Source: Hydractinia symbiolongicarpus
Lineage: Eukaryota > Cnidaria > Hydrozoa > Anthoathecata > Hydractiniidae
Assembly (NCBI RefSeq): GCF_029227915.1
Contig: NC_079875.1
Location: forward strand, 22,749,001 to 22,813,000
Length of the DNA: 64,000 bases
Direction of reading: 5' to 3'
Positions 32,686 through 42,408 of the stretch are shown here, one piece after another. Made by a program: the position numbers and the translations under genes. The first letter of the stretch is position 1. Every line of letters starts with the position of its first letter. The notes beneath the pieces are model-generated. The model searched no databases. It was not told the origin of the DNA and was given only the letters and a program-made list of their open reading frames with translations.

Positions 32686-33294
32686 TTAGACCACAACGAA
32701 TGGTTCCTCTTCATCATCTGAATCAATGAGGTGCCGGGTCCTGGATTGTTGAACGGACTTATATTTACACTCCTCAAGCAAGACCTGCGGATAGTGCTTA
32801 TTCCCCTGTTGATAAATACTGAATATTTTTAGTATACAGATACATTCGCATGGTCGCATAGGTGCTGGAAGATCGTAGAAATACGTGTTTATTTTACCAT
32901 CCCATTCTTTAATTTTTGTGTTCATGCATCTACCGTTCTTTATTGATGAGGTAGTGAACTCACTACCATACAATTGCTGTATCCTAGCCAGGATACACTT
33001 ATATTTTTCCAGCCATTCAGGATGATCACCAACATTAAATGACATGGTAAGGGAGGATCCATCATCGTATCTGGATGCACCGTTTGAATACAGCCCCCTT
33101 GGCGTTATGATCAATAATGACGATATCTTGCTACCATGTTTATAACCTATAACATATCTAGCATCTTTGCCTTTGTTCGCTTTAATCGGATCGCTGAGAA
33201 CAATGTTCTCAATTTGAACATCGTCAATATTAACTACATTTGGCTCGCTGTGAAAATCACTCGTCTCTACGGAGTCGTTATAGAATTTAAACAT
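32686..33294 (-). CDS. Conserved element protein, possible ssDNA-binding (202 aa)
   Basis: The frame is complete. It has beta-rich sequence (VIGYKHGSKISSLLIITPRG), a helix around EWLEKYKCILARIQQL, and a C-terminal block APMRPCECICILKIFSIYQQ followed by PQVLLEECKYK. The element 2 homologue (49140-49717) keeps KGKD-RYV-GY and the HYPQV...C-YK motif. The beta-rich fold and association with replication elements suggest a single-stranded DNA-binding protein, but this is an inference without a diagnostic motif. Confidence 0.6.
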   Translation of the reverse strand: MFKFYNDSVETSDFHSEPNVVNIDDVQIENIVLSDPIKANKGKDARYVIGYKHGSKISSLLIITPRGLYSNGASRYDDGSSLTMSFNVGDHPEWLEKYKCILARIQQLYGSEFTTSSIKNGRCMNTKIKEWDGKINTYFYDLPAPMRPCECICILKIFSIYQQGNKHYPQVLLEECKYKSVQQSRTRHLIDSDDEEEPFVVV

Positions 33295-33310
33295 CCCTTT
33301 ATTTTAATAA

Positions 33311-33481
33311 TCAGAGCCCAACCAAGGATTTTTCGCAACTACACCACCCGCCGTTGTAGGTGATATACATTATATAGTGCTGCCAAAAAAGCAATTTTCC
33401 TTTTTTGATTAACCTCCGTCCACACTTGCATCTATCATATTTATCGAGGTCAATCCCGCATTCTTCGCAATATTCAGTCAT
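33311..33481 (-). CDS. Tiny zinc-ribbon protein (56 aa)
   Basis: A complete small frame starts in AAATAAATG. It has C-x2-C near the N-terminus (YCEECGI), C-x-C in CKCGRR, and a late WCSC. The element 2 counterpart at 49704-49910 has the same cysteine layout and the ITYNGG motif, at the same place beside the gene at 33294. Conservation in two diverged elements supports it as a real gene despite its size. The function is unknown; a zinc-binding structural or regulatory role is likely. Confidence 0.6.
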   Translation of the reverse strand: MTEYCEECGIDLDKYDRCKCGRRLIKKGKLLFWQHYIMYITYNGGWCSCEKSLVGL

Positions 33482-33487
33482 TTATTT

Positions 33488-33670
33488 TTAAAGGCTTCGG
33501 GTAACCATGGCTCTGAAACGATCCGGAACATATTCGATGTTCTTAGGATATTCCCAAACTGCTCGGTCACACATTTCCTGTGTCTTGCAATGATCAGGTA
33601 CGAACATTAGTGTCCATGAATCAGCACGGACTATTCGATCAGGCGTTATGAGATGATAATTAATGGACAT
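33488..33670 (-). CDS. DUF4116-like repeat protein, short (60 aa)
   Basis: The frame carries two or three short repeats of the form VPD-x5-QEMCDRAV (MFVPDHCKTQEMCDRAVWEY and YVPDRFRAMV). This matches repeats common in large DNA virus genomes (DUF4116-type). Element 2 has longer versions at 50161-50442 and 50493-50850. The start was taken at MSINYH. It may be a partial copy. Confidence 0.55.
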   Translation of the reverse strand: MSINYHLITPDRIVRADSWTLMFVPDHCKTQEMCDRAVWEYPKNIEYVPDRFRAMVTRSL

Positions 33671-33685
33671 CTTATTATTATACAC

Positions 33686-34053
33686 TAAGATCCATCAGTA
33701 AAATTTTTGGTGTGGTCATAGTTTGAGTATGGGAATTCGCCTTTACTCATATTCTGTATAATAACATATATAATGTATACGCTATTGCGCATGCGTTGAT
33801 GATGTCATGTATTTCTGGTATCTATTATTATGTGTTGGTTATTGGCATATGAATATGATATGTGTTGATGACGTCATATGATTTTTCTATTTTGGGTGGA
33901 GGTGGTGGTGGAAATGGTGAAAAGCGGGGTTTTGGGGGGTAAAGGTGTGAAAGGAGCGAAAACCTGATTATAATCACTCCTTACTACTACTGCATTAGCA
34001 GCAAAAACACCTCTTTTTTCTCATCACAAATTCCAGAGAACAAGTTCGATAAA
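33686..34053. other. Non-coding right tail of element 1
   Basis: No gene is present. It carries GTTGATGATGTCATG and GTTGATGACGTCATATG (a TGACGTCA site near 33875). Element 2 ends carry TGATGACGTCAT as well. This is the probable remaining right end of element 1; the matching left inverted repeat is not in the window. Confidence 0.5.
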
Positions 34054-34578
34054 TACAGTAGACGTCCGTTAATTCGAGCACGCAAGGGTTTTGTTCGAAT
34101 TAACAAATGTTCGGATTATCAAAAGTTCTGAAAAAACAAGAATTTTAATGAACTTTTAAAGGTTTTATGCTAATGTAACTTTATTTCAACTTTACTACAA
34201 CTTTTTATAAAAATCTTTTACCGTTGTTTACTTGGTGATGGGCAAGGCCTCCAAATTCCTTGTAAACTTTATTTTATTGGAAATGCCAATTTAATTGATA
34301 AATTGAAAGAAATTTTGCCACCATTGATGCAATAAAGATGAATAAAAATGAAAACGTTTTTTTATATTTTCTCATGAGATTTTTTTTATCGATACACAAA
34401 ATTTCGAATTAACGAGCATAATGCAACCTTGGGACTAAATGTTCGAATTGGCGGAGCTCGAATTAAGCAGCTCAAAATATAAGACTTTATTAAACCAAAA
34501 TCAAGGGACTTGGCAATTTGTTCAAAATAACGAAAAGTTCGGATTAAGCGGCATTCGAATTAACGGGCGTCTACTGTA
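34054..34578. mobile_element. MITE with CAGT ends and TA duplication
   Basis: Inverted ends CAGTAGACGTCCGTTAATTC and GAATTAACGGGCGTCTACTG bracket about 521 bp with no coding sequence. TA flanks both sides. The CAGT ends and TA duplication fit a pogo/Tigger-type MITE. Confidence 0.85.
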
Positions 34579-34584
34579 AGTACA

Positions 34585-34837
34585 AGAGATTGGAATATGT
34601 CTGTATTGGCGCAGTCGCGTGCGCGTCACGGCAACCCCCAGCAAGTCAACGACAATCCCCTATGAATCCAGCAAGTCAACGACAATCCCCTATGAATCCA
34701 GCACCATCCAAGACCATCCCATATTAATATACATAGGACCTAGTATTCACTGATGACGTCATCAAAAGTAGAATATGAGGTTCAATATTTTCTAGCGCAA
34801 TTCCCTAAAAATCACCGCACATGCAGGGCAATTTCCT
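34585..34837 (+). repeat. Left terminal inverted repeat of element 2
   Basis: About 253 bp match the reverse complement of 50841-51102 with scattered differences. It contains two tandem copies of a 30-bp unit beginning CCAGCAAGTCAACGACAATC (34638-34697) and one TGATGACGTCATCA site (34750s). Confidence 0.9.
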
Positions 34838-34913
34838 TTAAGGGAAATAACCACGTTAGTTTTTGACCAGAATGAAATTCTCCGAATTTGTTAAAAACCA
34901 TAATTAAAAGAGA

Positions 34914-37900
34914 ATGGAATCAAAAACGGTCAAACAATTACGTGATATTGCAAAATGTCGTGGTTTAACAGGGTATTATAAGCTACGTAAAGCTGAATTA
35001 ATTAGCTTATTAGATGTACCACAGAGGCCATCAAGAAGGGCCGGACAACGAAAGCCCGTAAGACCTGTAACCATACTACCAACGCCTGAGGCCATGGATA
35101 TATTTGAGACCCAAGAGATGTCGAAAAATCGATTGATCGTAAAATCTAAGATGCAGGAATGGTATAACTGGCTGGTTGATGCCATCCCAAAGCCTATAAA
35201 AGAAGGGGTCATGAGTAATTATGCAAAATTCAAACGCGGGGTGATGGAGCTCTATCGCAGGGTAGCAAATACAGGACCTACACTGCATGATGAAGTTGAA
35301 CAGCAGGCCAACAAGGACTATCTACATAAACAGCCGGGGCAGGTTTCACGCCTTACGAGCATAAACATGCTCTTCACGACCTTTCGGAGTTTCCGAATTC
35401 CCTGTATAGAAGGTGCCGACGTTGACGGGTATATCGGGATGGTGCGACCCAATGTGCGAACCCTAGTTGAGGGCCAGGCAGAAGATATGGGGTCGGTGAA
35501 GGTACAGCTGTCACTATGGATATATTGGAGGAAGCCAATAGAGGGAACCAAAGAGTATGAGGAGGCCTTCCATAGTAATATGGCCTCGGTATTCCAGGGT
35601 AGCAACGTTGATGACATACTGGAGGATATGTTTGCCCAGGTTAAAACACATGTGTAAAATCCGGCATTCCCCAAAAGTGGCTTTTCGATAGGTCGAATCC
35701 TACACCTTGATGTAGACTTCCATAAATTGAAACTAACAAGGGGCTCATCGTATATACAAGCACCTAAATAGATAGCTTTGAAAATGGCAATTAATAATCC
35801 TAAAAACGAGGATGAAGAGTGCTTCAAGTGGGGCATCATCGCCAGCCTACATCATACGGAGATTGAAAGAGATCCACAAAGAATAAGCAAGCTGAGACCC
35901 TACGTAGGCCAATATAATTGGGAAGGTATGGAGTTCCCTACAAGTATCAAGGATATATCAAAGTTCGAGGATAATAACAAGGGGATTACGGTGAACGTCC
36001 TGTCTATTTATAGAGGATCAATATCCTACGTCGATCAACGCATAACGGGCGTGGCAAGCAGGTGAATCTACTGTACATCACTGATGGCAAGAAGAATCAT
36101 TACACGGCCATCAAAAGCCTTTCACGGCTCCTAGGTATTGAGACCTCAAAAAATAAGTCAAAAATGCATTTTTGCCTGAACTGCCTCCAGGCATTCCCCA
36201 CAATCGAGTCGAGGGATAAGCATTATAGGTACTGCACCAATCACGAGGCAGTTAAAATTACGATGCCAACGGAGGCCGAAGAATGGCTATACTACAGAGA
36301 TGGCCAGCAACAATTCAAGGTGCCCTTTGCCATCTTTGCAGACTTTGAGAGTCTACTAGTCCCGGTAGAGGATGCAAGAGGCAAAAAGACAAAGAATTTA
36401 AGCAAGCATATACCATCTGGATGGTGCACATATAGCACCTCTGCCCATGGGGATGTACCGGATTCCCTAACAGTTTATAGGGGTGAGGACTGTGTCACCC
36501 GCCTCGTGAACAACCTAGAGGATGAGGTAAAGAGGTTATAAAATACATACCCACAGCAGGACATGAAGCCCCTAACAGAGGTCCTAAAAAGGGAACATAA
36601 CGAGGCATCGAAATGCCATAACTGCATGAAGCCGTTTGATGACGGCAAGAATAACCGTAAGGTCAGGGACCACTGCCACTATACCAGACTATATAGAGGT
36701 GCAGCACATAATAGCTGTAATCTCAAATATAGAATACCCAGCCATATTCCCATCATATTCCACAATCTCTCGGGATACGGCGCACACCTGTTTATCCGAG
36801 AGCTGAGTGAGAAGTACAACATGCAGGACATTGGGTGCATCGCCCAGAACACGGAGAAATATATAAACTTTAACGTTAAGATTAAAGTACCACTTGGAGG
36901 TATGGGATATGGTGATGGGGAGAAGTACAAGAAGATTGAGATTAGGTTCATCGATAGCTGTCGATTTAAAGCATCATCACTGGACAAATTGGCAAGCAAC
37001 CTCAACGTGTAAAAATCTCCGTTGGTTTTTCACCGAGGATGACACGTTTAAGCTCATGCGGAGAAAGGGCCTGTACCCCTACGAGTATATGGATGGATGG
37101 CAGCGATTCGAGGAGCTGGAACTACCTCCCAAGGAGGCATTCTATAGCAAGCTCAATATGAAGGGTATCAGCGATGAAGATTATCAATACGCAAAAAGGG
37201 TATGGGATGTCATTACCCCAGGGTGATTATGTCAACATGGGTGACTACCAGGATGTGTACCTAGCAACAGATGTCCTGCTATTGGCCGACGTGTTTGAAA
37301 CGTTTCGAGGCGTTTGCTTGGACAACTACAGCCTTGATCCCGCCCATTTTTACAGTGCACCTGGCTTAGCGTGGAATGCAGCACTGAAATTTACGGGTAT
37401 AAGACTGGAACTCCTTACAGACCCAGACATGCTCCTCATGTTCGAGAAGCGTATAAGAGGAGGCATAACACAAGTCGTACACCGATATGCCAAGGCTAAT
37501 AATGGGAGAGATTGAATCCTCCTACCTACAATATCTAGATGCCAACAACCTATACGGCTGGGCCATGCGTCAAGATCTGCCCACGGATGGCTTCAAATGG
37601 GTGCAGAATGTCGTGGCATTCACCGAAAGGCGTATCAGAAAGCTTGTTGAGGACAACAAGCATGGGTATATATTGGAGGTAGATATTGATCATCCCGAGG
37701 AGCTGCATGAGAAGCATAACGAGCTGCCGTTTCTGCCCGAACGAAGGAAGGTCCACAAGGTTGAGAAATTGATACCGAATCTAGAGCATAAGCGTAAATA
37801 TGTTGTACACATCAGGGCCCTTTACGAGGCTATAAAACATGAGCTTGAGCTCAAAAGGTGCATAGGGTCATTAGGTTTAACCAGAAGCCCTGGCTGGCGG

Positions 37901-38672
37901 GGTACATTGATTACAACACAAGGTTGAGAACGGCCGCCAGGAATGAGTTTGAGAAGGATTATTACAAATTGATGAACCTTTCGGTGTTTGGGAAGACCAT
38001 GGAAAATATCAGAAATCACCGCAACATCCGGCTGGTCACCAATGAGGACAAGTATATGAAGCTCGTAATGAAGCCTAATTTCAAGGGTGGAAGCAGGTTC
38101 AGTAAAAACCTACTGGGTGTAGAGATAGGTAAAACAGAGGTGAAAATGAATAAGCCTATATACATCCGCCAGGCCATCCTGGATATGTCAAAGCTGATCA
38201 TGTACGAGTTCCACTATGACTACATGCAGCCCAAATACGGTAGCAAGCTACAGCTCTGCTACATGGACACAGACAGGTTTGTGTACCACATCCGCACAGA
38301 AGACTTTTATAGGGATATTGCGCAGGACGTTGAAGCACGCTTTGACACAAGTGCCTATCCTGATGATAATAGGCCACTCCCAATAGGCAAGAACAAGAAG
38401 GTGGTAGGACTCATGAAGGATGAGCTAAATGGTAAAATTACGACCGAATAAATCCATCACATTTAGATGATTACCGAAGATGCTTGGAAGAGGGCGTTGA
38501 CGTCCACAAGAGCCAGGTCCTGATACAAAACAGGGGTAATAAGGTATATACTCAAGAAGTGAACAAGTTGGCACTAAACAGTGCAAACGATAAGCGGGTT
38601 GTACAACCCAATAAAATAAAGATGCTTACCAGAGGCTATGGGGAAATAAAATGGAGGCATGTCTGTATATAG
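34914..38672 (+). pseudogene. SAP plus protein-primed family B DNA polymerase, element 2 (multiply broken)
   Basis: The N-terminus is a SAP domain (residues 4-34, KTVKQLRDIAKCRGLTGYYK). It is followed by a region that may hold the protein-priming function. Next come a Cys/His cluster (FCLNCLQAFPTIESRDKHY), a start of exonuclease sequence (FAIFADFESLL), an EndoVII/HNH-like insert (CHNCMKPF ... VRDHCHYT ... AAHNSCNLKYR), and then palm motifs A (YLDANNLYGWAM), B (LMNLSVFGKTMENIRNHRN) and C (LCYMDTDRFVYH). The C-terminal part (YTQEVNKLALNSANDKR) overlaps the next gene. Stops at 35657, 36065, 36541, 37012, 37226, 37515 and 37927 mark shifts or nonsense changes. It differs from the element 1 polymerase in all non-palm parts. 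Confidence 0.86.
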
Positions 38673-39249
38673 CCATACTCATACCCTATGCCCTGATTGC
38701 CTACATACTTCTTAGATATCGACGTATAATAAAAGGAATGTAGGACATCGCACAAGTCTTTGAAAATGCCTCTGCAGAATATGAAAATATCGAAAAGCCT
38801 ACTGATAAGCGTCAAATTTTAAAGGAGGCACTACGCAAACGTAAGGGGCATCTCCTACCAAAGAAGTGCACAGAAGGCTTTGTTGACAAGGCTTTGGAGG
38901 AGGCCATCGACAAGGTACATACTGAGTATGTACAGCGGGAACTCTAGGAGAAGAAAAAAAGATGGCAAAAGTATTATCCACCCATGTTATAAGCCTATAT
39001 GCCAGTATGATAGGGAATTTTCTTGATATTGACTCCGTTGAGGAGCTAAGGAGAGATATTGAGGATGACCCTATTATTCGGGACTCCATGACCGATCTGG
39101 GAATACTCGTATACTGTAGCATTGGGAGGTGTTTGGCCCCGCTGCTTGTGGTGGGCCATACGGCTCAGCATAAGAGCAAAAAGAAAGAGAACGCGGAGAT
39201 CCTTGAGGACCAGGGCCTATCCCTCCATCTTGATGTAAAAAAAAAGTAA
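38651..39249 (+). pseudogene. Membrane-anchored element protein, element 2
   Basis: It starts in GGAAATAAAATG with MEACLYIAILIPYALIAYIL and RYRR, the same anchor as in element 1. TAG codons interrupt after IIKGM and after YVQREL, both without loss of the following homology. A shift leads to frame 38962-39249 with ELRRDIEDDPIIRDSM and a hydrophobic CLAPLLVVGHTA. It overlaps the end of the polymerase reading. The function is unknown. Confidence 0.6.
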
Positions 39250-39250
39250 T

Positions 39251-39278
39251 TTATTACAAGTCCTGGGGCTTATAATAA
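39251..39278. terminator. Hairpin after the membrane-anchored gene, element 2
   Basis: TTATTACAAGTCC pairs with GGGCTTATAATAA (13 bp, one mismatch, one wobble) around TG. It is the positional match of 23571-23594 in element 1. Confidence 0.65.
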
Positions 39279-39279
39279 A

Positions 39280-39599
39280 ATGAGTGAAGAGGAACAAAAA
39301 CAAGAGGAGAGGGTGATAACCAAGAAGAACGAGGGTCGTGTTGCCGCAGGCAAGAGACTTGCGGAATGGAATAGGAAGAACAAGGCTAACTTGCAGAAGA
39401 ACGTGGGCAAAGAACTGCGGCAGGTTCTAGCAAGTCGATGGGCAGTGTCCACATCTATGGAGCTGGAGCTTTAGACGTGATTGCCGTAGGAGTAGGCGTC
39501 TGGTATATGCTTGGCAGGGGTAAAAATGAACCCAACAAGCCGGCGGCCAATCTGGCTCCTCAACAGGGCAAAGCCCAGCCTATTCCAAGCATGCAATAA
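39280..39599 (+). pseudogene. Small single-pass membrane protein, element 2
   Basis: The N-terminal half is readable (EERVITKKNEGRVAAGKRLA). A shift near 39440 moves the rest to another frame, where a transmembrane helix (VIAVGVGVWYML) and a proline/glutamine tail follow. It corresponds to 23597-23938. Length and order match; the gene is inactive. Confidence 0.55.
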
Positions 39600-39612
39600 A
39601 TTTTGCTAAAAA

Positions 39613-39890
39613 ATGACACCTAATAAAATGGCAACAAACAAACATGATGAAAACATGGGACCAAAAGAGACCATGATAATCGATGCCCTATGGGAGTCTG
39701 TCAGGCTCGTCTCATACACAATTCTCATAGCTATGGGCGGCAAAAAAGCCTTGGGGGTTTCTAGCCCCGGGGCTAAAATTGATTGGAAGATGGTCTTAAA
39801 CTAGCCGGGTATATGAGTGCGGCGATACTGCTCGACGAATATGCGATAAAACAAGGTTGGTACAAAAAATCATTAATAGCTCCGAAATAG
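39613..39890 (+). pseudogene. Small conserved element protein, element 2
   Basis: The frame is readable to 39804 (AMGGKKALGVSSPGAKIDWK). A shift then leads to GYMSAAILLDEYAIKQGWYK ending at 39890. It corresponds to 23952-24203. The function is unknown. Confidence 0.5.
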
Positions 39891-39908
39891 ACCGCCTAGT
39901 GAAATTTC

Positions 39909-39929
39909 TATTTGTCATAGAGACAAATA
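39909..39929. terminator. Hairpin before the zinc-ribbon gene, element 2
   Basis: TATTTGTC / GACAAATA, a perfect 8-bp stem with loop ATAGA, sits just ahead of AAATG. It matches the position of the element 1 hairpin at 24216-24243 (after the same small gene). Confidence 0.6.
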
Positions 39930-39932
39930 AAT

Positions 39933-40298
39933 ATGGAAGAGGAGGCCAAAGAGTGCCATAAATGTTTAAAATCCCTCCCATTGAACCAGTTCAAGTCAAA
40001 GGGTAAAGGGCAGCTGACAAAAACCTGCACTCCCTGCCTTGATCTTGTGAGGGTATCAAAAGGCAATACAAAACGCCGCATTTACATGCAACCCTTATAT
40101 GAGTTAATAATCATCCTACAGGACCATATCCAAGAACAATTTAATGAGGGGTATAGCTGGGAAAATTATGAGAGGCATGTAAATAATAAAGTACGCTTCA
40201 GGTACGATGAAACTTTTGATCGCCCGACACTTGCCGAGGTCACTAATCCATTACGACGATCACAGAATGCCATAACATCCGGGGATCAGATTCTGTAG
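39933..40298 (+). CDS. Zinc-ribbon protein (121 aa), element 2
   Basis: The start lies in ACAAATAAATGG. The zinc ribbon has CHKCLKSLPLNQF and CTPCLDL, the same layout as the element 1 HNH-like protein's N-terminus. The rest has helical, charged sequence but no visible HNH core, so the C-terminal domain is divergent or lost. It is followed nine bases later by a second zinc-ribbon gene. The role is unknown; DNA or protein binding is likely. Confidence 0.6.
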   Translation: MEEEAKECHKCLKSLPLNQFKSKGKGQLTKTCTPCLDLVRVSKGNTKRRIYMQPLYELIIILQDHIQEQFNEGYSWENYERHVNNKVRFRYDETFDRPTLAEVTNPLRRSQNAITSGDQIL

Positions 40299-40307
40299 GC
40301 TAAAATA

Positions 40308-40852
40308 TGTCCCGGAATAGCCACCCACAAACAATAAAAAGGATATAAGATGTTGTCGCGTATGTAAACAACTATTGCCGCCACACAAGTTTAAAATTAG
40401 GGGTGATACTCGGACTAAAAGTTGCATGGACTGCCTCGATAAAGCTCAAAAAAAGGCAGGCTGTAGCAAATAGAGATATTGGGGAGGTTGTTCATGAGTT
40501 GGATCATCTTGCTATTGATAGGGAAATTAGGGGTTTTCAACAGGAAGAGAATTACCTCATCCTACATGATCTACTCACATACAATTATACCCCAGTATAC
40601 CGAACTTATCGGTTCCCCCGCAATGGGGAACCGGAGAAGGCAAGGCTCGTTGAAAGGTACCGCAATGCTCTGCAATGTTTTAAAGGCAAATTAATATGTA
40701 CTCCATCACCCCTTAAATACAAGGCTCGAGGGACCAAGCTCTGCCCTGCCTGTCGGGGGTCCTTGGTGAATAACCACGGGGGTGTAGTGATATGTTTGGG
40801 CTGTGGTGCCCTGTACCCAAAATTTCATAATCGAAAGTGGAGCAGCTATTAG
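40308..40852 (+). pseudogene. Second zinc-ribbon protein, frameshifted, element 2
   Basis: The N-terminal zinc ribbon (CRVCKQLLPPHKF, KSCMDCLDKAQKK) is readable in one frame at about 40355-40460. The rest (40460-40852) is in another and ends with a second zinc-binding block, CPACRGSLVNNHGGVVICLG with CGALY. The two zinc sites suggest a transcription-factor-like or nucleic-acid-binding protein, possibly of the viral late transcription factor type. That assignment is weak. The gene precedes the ATPase. Confidence 0.5.
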
Positions 40853-40855
40853 TAA

Positions 40856-41449
40856 ATGGATGTCGTAAGAGATCTGCATACGGCAATATTTACAGGTCCG
40901 ACGTCTTGCAGTAAGACACAACGTGTTTTGGACCTGCTTAAGCATGAGTATAGGGGACACTATCACAATATAGTGATACTTTGCCCTACCCTACGGTGGA
41001 ACAGTACCTATTTAGAGAGGACATTGCTATGGCGTGACGAATACATGTTCCTTATAGATCCCCATGACCAACTTATCGAATGGATCCAAAAACTGTTCCA
41101 ATTGCTGGCGGGAGAGAACACGTTGTTTCTTGTTGATAACATGATATCTGACGGGAGCCTCGATAAAAAAAGGCAGCCTTTGCTTGAATTAGCTATTTCG
41201 GGAAGGCATCGCAAGCACAGTCTTTGGCTCTTAACCCAATCGTATACGGCATTACCAAAAAATTTGAGAAGGCAGAAAAAATCCCTGTTTTTATAGTACC
41301 CTAATGAGAAGAGTGATATAAGGCTAATTGACGAAGAGACGAATCTCATCCCACACTGGGACGAGATCAAAGTTGAGCTGAAGAGGTCCAAACATGCCTG
41401 CCTTTTTTTAAGGCTCGAACACCCCAGGGCTTGGAAAATTTTGGATTGA
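40856..41449 (+). pseudogene. A32/FtsK-HerA-type packaging ATPase, element 2
   Basis: The frame has the P-loop GPTSCSKTQRVLDLL near residue 14, Walker B strand LFLVDNMI, and the conserved LWLLTQSYTALPKNLRRQ. An in-frame TAG at 41294-41296 interrupts the C-terminal third, which continues as IRLIDEETNLIPHW and ends LRLEHPRAWKILD. Apart from this stop the gene looks undamaged. Confidence 0.85.
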
Positions 41450-41505
41450 GCACAGCAAAAACCTCTGGCTTACGTTGATATATTAGAAAGATGTAAACGC
41501 AAGTT

Positions 41506-42270
41506 ATGTTCAACGCAGAAGCCATTGAGACACTATCCAACAACCAAGATCAACCCATGTTTAAACGCGCCGACCTGGGACGTTTCCTGGGTATCGAAAA
41601 GTTTAAAAATATGACAATACCTTTGGCGTTCCTATCCACCAGCTCGGAAATAGTAGGGTCCAAGGGGGCATCTCCCATGGGTACCCGATCAGGTATGCGG
41701 GGAGGAGGGAAAAATGCGAATGACGTCTTTGTCACGCTCGAGGGCGCCCTGGAAATTGTGCGAAGATCAAAAAAGCCAAAAGCCGTTGGGGTCATTAGAT
41801 GGTTGGCCAGGGCAGGTGTCCAAAAACTACAAGATGTAATTAAGGAGCAGCATCAAGCCCTGGAAGATGGGGATGGGGCCCTTGCCTTACTAAATGATGA
41901 AATTGAGGACAGGGATAGTCAAATCGTGATGTTGGGAAATGAAATTGAGGAGCTACAGCAATATGCTGTGCAACACCTTGAAGATCCCGGAAAGAATAAT
42001 AGCATGGTCATCATCCAGAAGAATAATGGCGATCCCTTTCAATACCTTGCCATCTGTGGTCAACAGGGGTATGTAGCACAGAAGATTCAAAATAAGCTCG
42101 TTGATTACCACAAGGGTGAGATTGTGGTAGTGGCGGAGACCCCGAATGCCATAGTCCATTACAACTGGCTACGGAAACGTGGTTTTATTGAAGTAAACCC
42201 GGAGAGGGTTAGACATTTTAGGCTTGGTGAGAAATACACGCATGAAAGACTCTTAGAACTCGCGGAATAG
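41506..42270 (+). CDS. BRO/KilA-like DNA-binding protein (254 aa), element 2
   Basis: The open frame is intact. The N-terminal part (FKRADLGRFLGIEKFKNMTI ... VFVTLEGALEIVRRSKKPKA) resembles BRO/KilA-N or MSV199-type DNA-binding modules. A coiled coil follows (residues 110-155), then a C-terminal domain (YLAICGQQGYVAQKIQNKLV) that is like the small domain following BRO-N in viral proteins. It lies at the place of the element 1 BRO gene, but the N-terminal domain is different. It probably regulates element genes. Confidence 0.65.
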   Translation: MFNAEAIETLSNNQDQPMFKRADLGRFLGIEKFKNMTIPLAFLSTSSEIVGSKGASPMGTRSGMRGGGKNANDVFVTLEGALEIVRRSKKPKAVGVIRWLARAGVQKLQDVIKEQHQALEDGDGALALLNDEIEDRDSQIVMLGNEIEELQQYAVQHLEDPGKNNSMVIIQKNNGDPFQYLAICGQQGYVAQKIQNKLVDYHKGEIVVVAETPNAIVHYNWLRKRGFIEVNPERVRHFRLGEKYTHERLLELAE

Positions 42271-42293
42271 GTGTGGACAGATCTGTCCACACC
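42270..42293. terminator. Perfect 24-bp palindrome after the KilA-like gene
   Basis: GGTGTGGACAGA is followed by its inverse TCTGTCCACACC with no loop. It is the first of three consecutive hairpins in the convergent gap. Confidence 0.6.
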
Positions 42294-42305
42294 CAACCAA
42301 GCACG

Positions 42306-42335
42306 ATTTTCACTACCCTTGAGGGTAGTGAAAAT
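42306..42335. terminator. 13-bp stem hairpin, convergent gap of element 2
   Basis: ATTTTCACTACCC / GGGTAGTGAAAAT is perfect with loop TTGA. It is the second of three. Confidence 0.65.
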
Positions 42336-42347
42336 TATATGCAAAAG

Positions 42348-42370
42348 TGGGTTGGTTACCAACCAACCCA
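42348..42370. terminator. 10-bp stem hairpin, convergent gap of element 2
   Basis: TGGGTTGGTT / AACCAACCCA with loop ACC. It is the third of three, facing the integrase stop at about 42409. Confidence 0.6.
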
Positions 42371-42408
42371 AAAATGAAGGCTAAAATTGCCATGTTGTTC
42401 AAGAGTGC

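Larger units (their letters stand above)
19748..34053 (+). mobile_element. Virus-like Polinton/Maverick-type element 1 (left end missing)
   Basis: It contains a family B DNA polymerase, an rve integrase, an A32/FtsK-like packaging ATPase, a candidate major capsid protein and about a dozen smaller genes. Nearly all have a counterpart in element 2 at 34585-51102. The left end, including the polymerase N-terminus and inverted repeat, is lost at the LINE junction. The right end is only approximate, because no partner repeat remains. The non-coding right tail (33686-34053) carries TGACGTCA-like sites as do the element 2 ends. Several genes have single stops or shifts, while others are open, so the copy is old but not ancient. 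Confidence 0.82.
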
